Assembly (NCBI GenBank): GCA_963781675.1
Contig: CAWAGF010000005.1
Span: 1-64,000, forward strand
Length of the DNA stretch: 64,000 bases
Reading direction: 5' to 3'
Origin: SCTD01 sp963781675
GTDB lineage: Bacteria > Actinomycetota > Actinomycetes > Mycobacteriales > SCTD01
Shown here: in pieces, positions 62,987 through 64,000 of the stretch
Layout: each line of letters begins with the position of its first letter
Position numbering within the stretch: position 1 is the stretch's first letter
The notes under the pieces: generated by a model
The model's database searches: none
What the model was told of the DNA's origin: nothing
What the model saw: the letters and a program-made list of their open reading frames with translations, nothing else
Translations under genes and position numbers: made by a program

Positions 62987-63083
62987 GCGGTCAGTCTGCC
63001 GGACGCCGGGTGCGGGCACCGCCCGGCTCCGAGCGGCAGGTCGCCGCCACGGCTCGCGGCGCGCCGCGGCGGTGACCCGCCTC

Positions 63084-64000
63084 TCACCCGGTCGGAACCG
63101 GCACCGGCCGGCGCAGCACCAGCGGCCCGACCACCGCGACCGCGAGGGGCACCACGGCCAGCAGCGCCAGCGCCGTCGGCAGCGACGTGAGGGAGCTGAG
63201 CAGCCCGATCAGCGGCGGCCCGGCGACGAACCCGGCGTAGCCCAGCGCGCTGACCGCAGCCAGGTCCGCGCCGGCCCGACCCGGGGCGCTGCGGGCACCC
63301 ACGGCGGAGAACAGCGTGGGCGCGAGCACCGAGACGCCCGCACCGGCGACGGTCGCCCCGGCCAGCGCGACGCCCGCGGACGGCGCCAGCGCGAGCAGCA
63401 GCAGGCCGCCCGTGACGGCGCCGGCACCACCGCCGACCACGAGCGCGTCGGTGCCGGGGCGGGCCAGCCACTGCACGGCGAAGCGCCCGAGGGCCATCGC
63501 CCCGGCGAACAGCCCCGGACCGAGGCCACCGACCCACGGCGGCGCGTCGAGGGACCGCTCCAGGTGCAGGGCGCTCCAGGACTGCACGGCGTCCTCGACC
63601 AGGAACGACCCGGCGGTGAGCAGCCCCAGGACGAGGAGCACCGCGCCGATGCGCGCGCGGCCCGCTGCCTCGGGACCGGTCTGCGGCACGGGCCGGTAGG
63701 CGGGCTGCGTCAGCGCCACGGCGACGACGAGGAGCAGGACGACCGCCAGGACCGAGCGCGGGCCGGCCCCGGCGTCCCGGGCCACGCCGGCGCTCACGGA
63801 CCCCACGAGCACGCCCAGGGAGAAGCAGCCGTGGGCACCGGCCATGAGGCGCCGGCCCTCGAGCCGCTCCCAGGTGGCGGTGGCGGTGTTGACCATGACG
63901 TCCAGCGCGCCGGTGCTCGCGCCGAGCAGCAGCAGCGCGAGGACGAGCGGCAGGAGCGACCCGGCGAAGGCCGGCAGCACGGTGACCAGCCCGAACAGCA
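63084..64000 (-). CDS. MFS transporter, 5' end beyond the window
   Basis: At least 305 residues, N-terminus missing. About nine membrane segments visible, in two groups separated by a basic loop (PAYRPVPQTGPEAAGRARIG). A cytoplasmic loop pattern in the first half (ERLEGRRLMAGAHGCFSLG) and the second half GLFAGAMALGRFAVQWLA point to the FucP/YbjJ-like drug or sugar MFS group. Stop lies 97 bases upstream of hisI in the same direction, so it is a separate unit. Substrate not predictable. Confidence 0.85.
   Translation of the reverse strand, partial: LFGLVTVLPAFAGSLLPLVLALLLLGASTGALDVMVNTATATWERLEGRRLMAGAHGCFSLGVLVGSVSAGVARDAGAGPRSVLAVVLLLVVAVALTQPAYRPVPQTGPEAAGRARIGAVLLVLGLLTAGSFLVEDAVQSWSALHLERSLDAPPWVGGLGPGLFAGAMALGRFAVQWLARPGTDALVVGGGAGAVTGGLLLLALAPSAGVALAGATVAGAGVSVLAPTLFSAVGARSAPGRAGADLAAVSALGYAGFVAGPPLIGLLSSLTSLPTALALLAVVPLAVAVVGPLVLRRPVPVPTG

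Overview
The window is a very high-GC chromosomal segment from an actinobacterium (Actinomycetota). The case for this is the codon use, the many GTG starts, the 4-base ATGA/GTGA gene overlaps, an ANTAR response regulator, a DUF222/HNH nuclease behind a TCGAAC-N4-GTTCGA LexA box, and two gene orders familiar from actinomycetes: (rarA)-DUF948-DUF6167-alaS-ruvX-mltG-aroE-...-aroC-aroK, and hisI-trpE-membrane protein-trpC-trpB-trpA-lgt-gltBD-pyk-ANTAR regulator-liv-polA. The species cannot be named from the sequence alone. No gene-free stretch exceeds 300 bases, and there is no prophage, insertion sequence or CRISPR array.

Region 1 (about 0.03-22.1 kb, all minus strand) is a complete type IV pilus (T4P) locus inserted between aroE and aroC. 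In transcription order it runs: roadblock/LC7 protein, DUF4388 (PATAN-like) protein, Ras-like GTPase, small hypothetical, Wzy/O-antigen-ligase-like membrane protein, pilB, pilT, pilC, two near-duplicate pilins each behind its own cyclic-di-GMP-I riboswitch, a third pilin, three large minor pilins (PilV-, PilW- and PilX-like), prepilin peptidase pilD, pilM, pilN, pilO and a small protein in the PilP position. A strong hairpin terminator follows, then aroC, aroK and a GT87-type mannosyltransferase. Riboswitches on the pilins, MshEN-like motifs in PilB and the GTPase/roadblock/PATAN trio suggest a surface-motility or attachment system under c-di-GMP and polarity-type control.

Region 2 (22.1-36.1 kb) is housekeeping: aroE, mltG, ruvX, a long hairpin, alaS, DUF6167, DUF948, rarA, a secreted caspase-like protease, a GNAT protein, a HAD phosphatase, polA, another GNAT protein and a DUF554 membrane protein. 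Region 3 (36.1-44 kb) is a branched-chain amino-acid ABC transporter (livHMGF, a lipoprotein, livK, and an extra orphan livF) plus an ANTAR regulator. Region 4 (44.1-55.7 kb) has an unusual class-I-shaped tRNA with anticodon CAA, a CHAP hydrolase, pyk, gltD/gltB, a sensor histidine kinase, a VIT-family metal transporter and lgt. Region 5 (55.7-64 kb) has a LexA-box-controlled DUF222/HNH nuclease between lgt and trpA, the trp operon (hisI-trpE-membrane protein-trpC-trpB-trpA) and a partial MFS transporter.

Many genes, above all between 1.7 and 21 kb, are broken by compensating one- or two-base indels. Because essential-type genes (aroK, aroC, mltG, gltB) are hit as well as pilus genes, and because reconstruction across the breaks restores conserved motifs, I read these as sequencing errors rather than pseudogenes. 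Such genes are reported as one span with the breaks noted.
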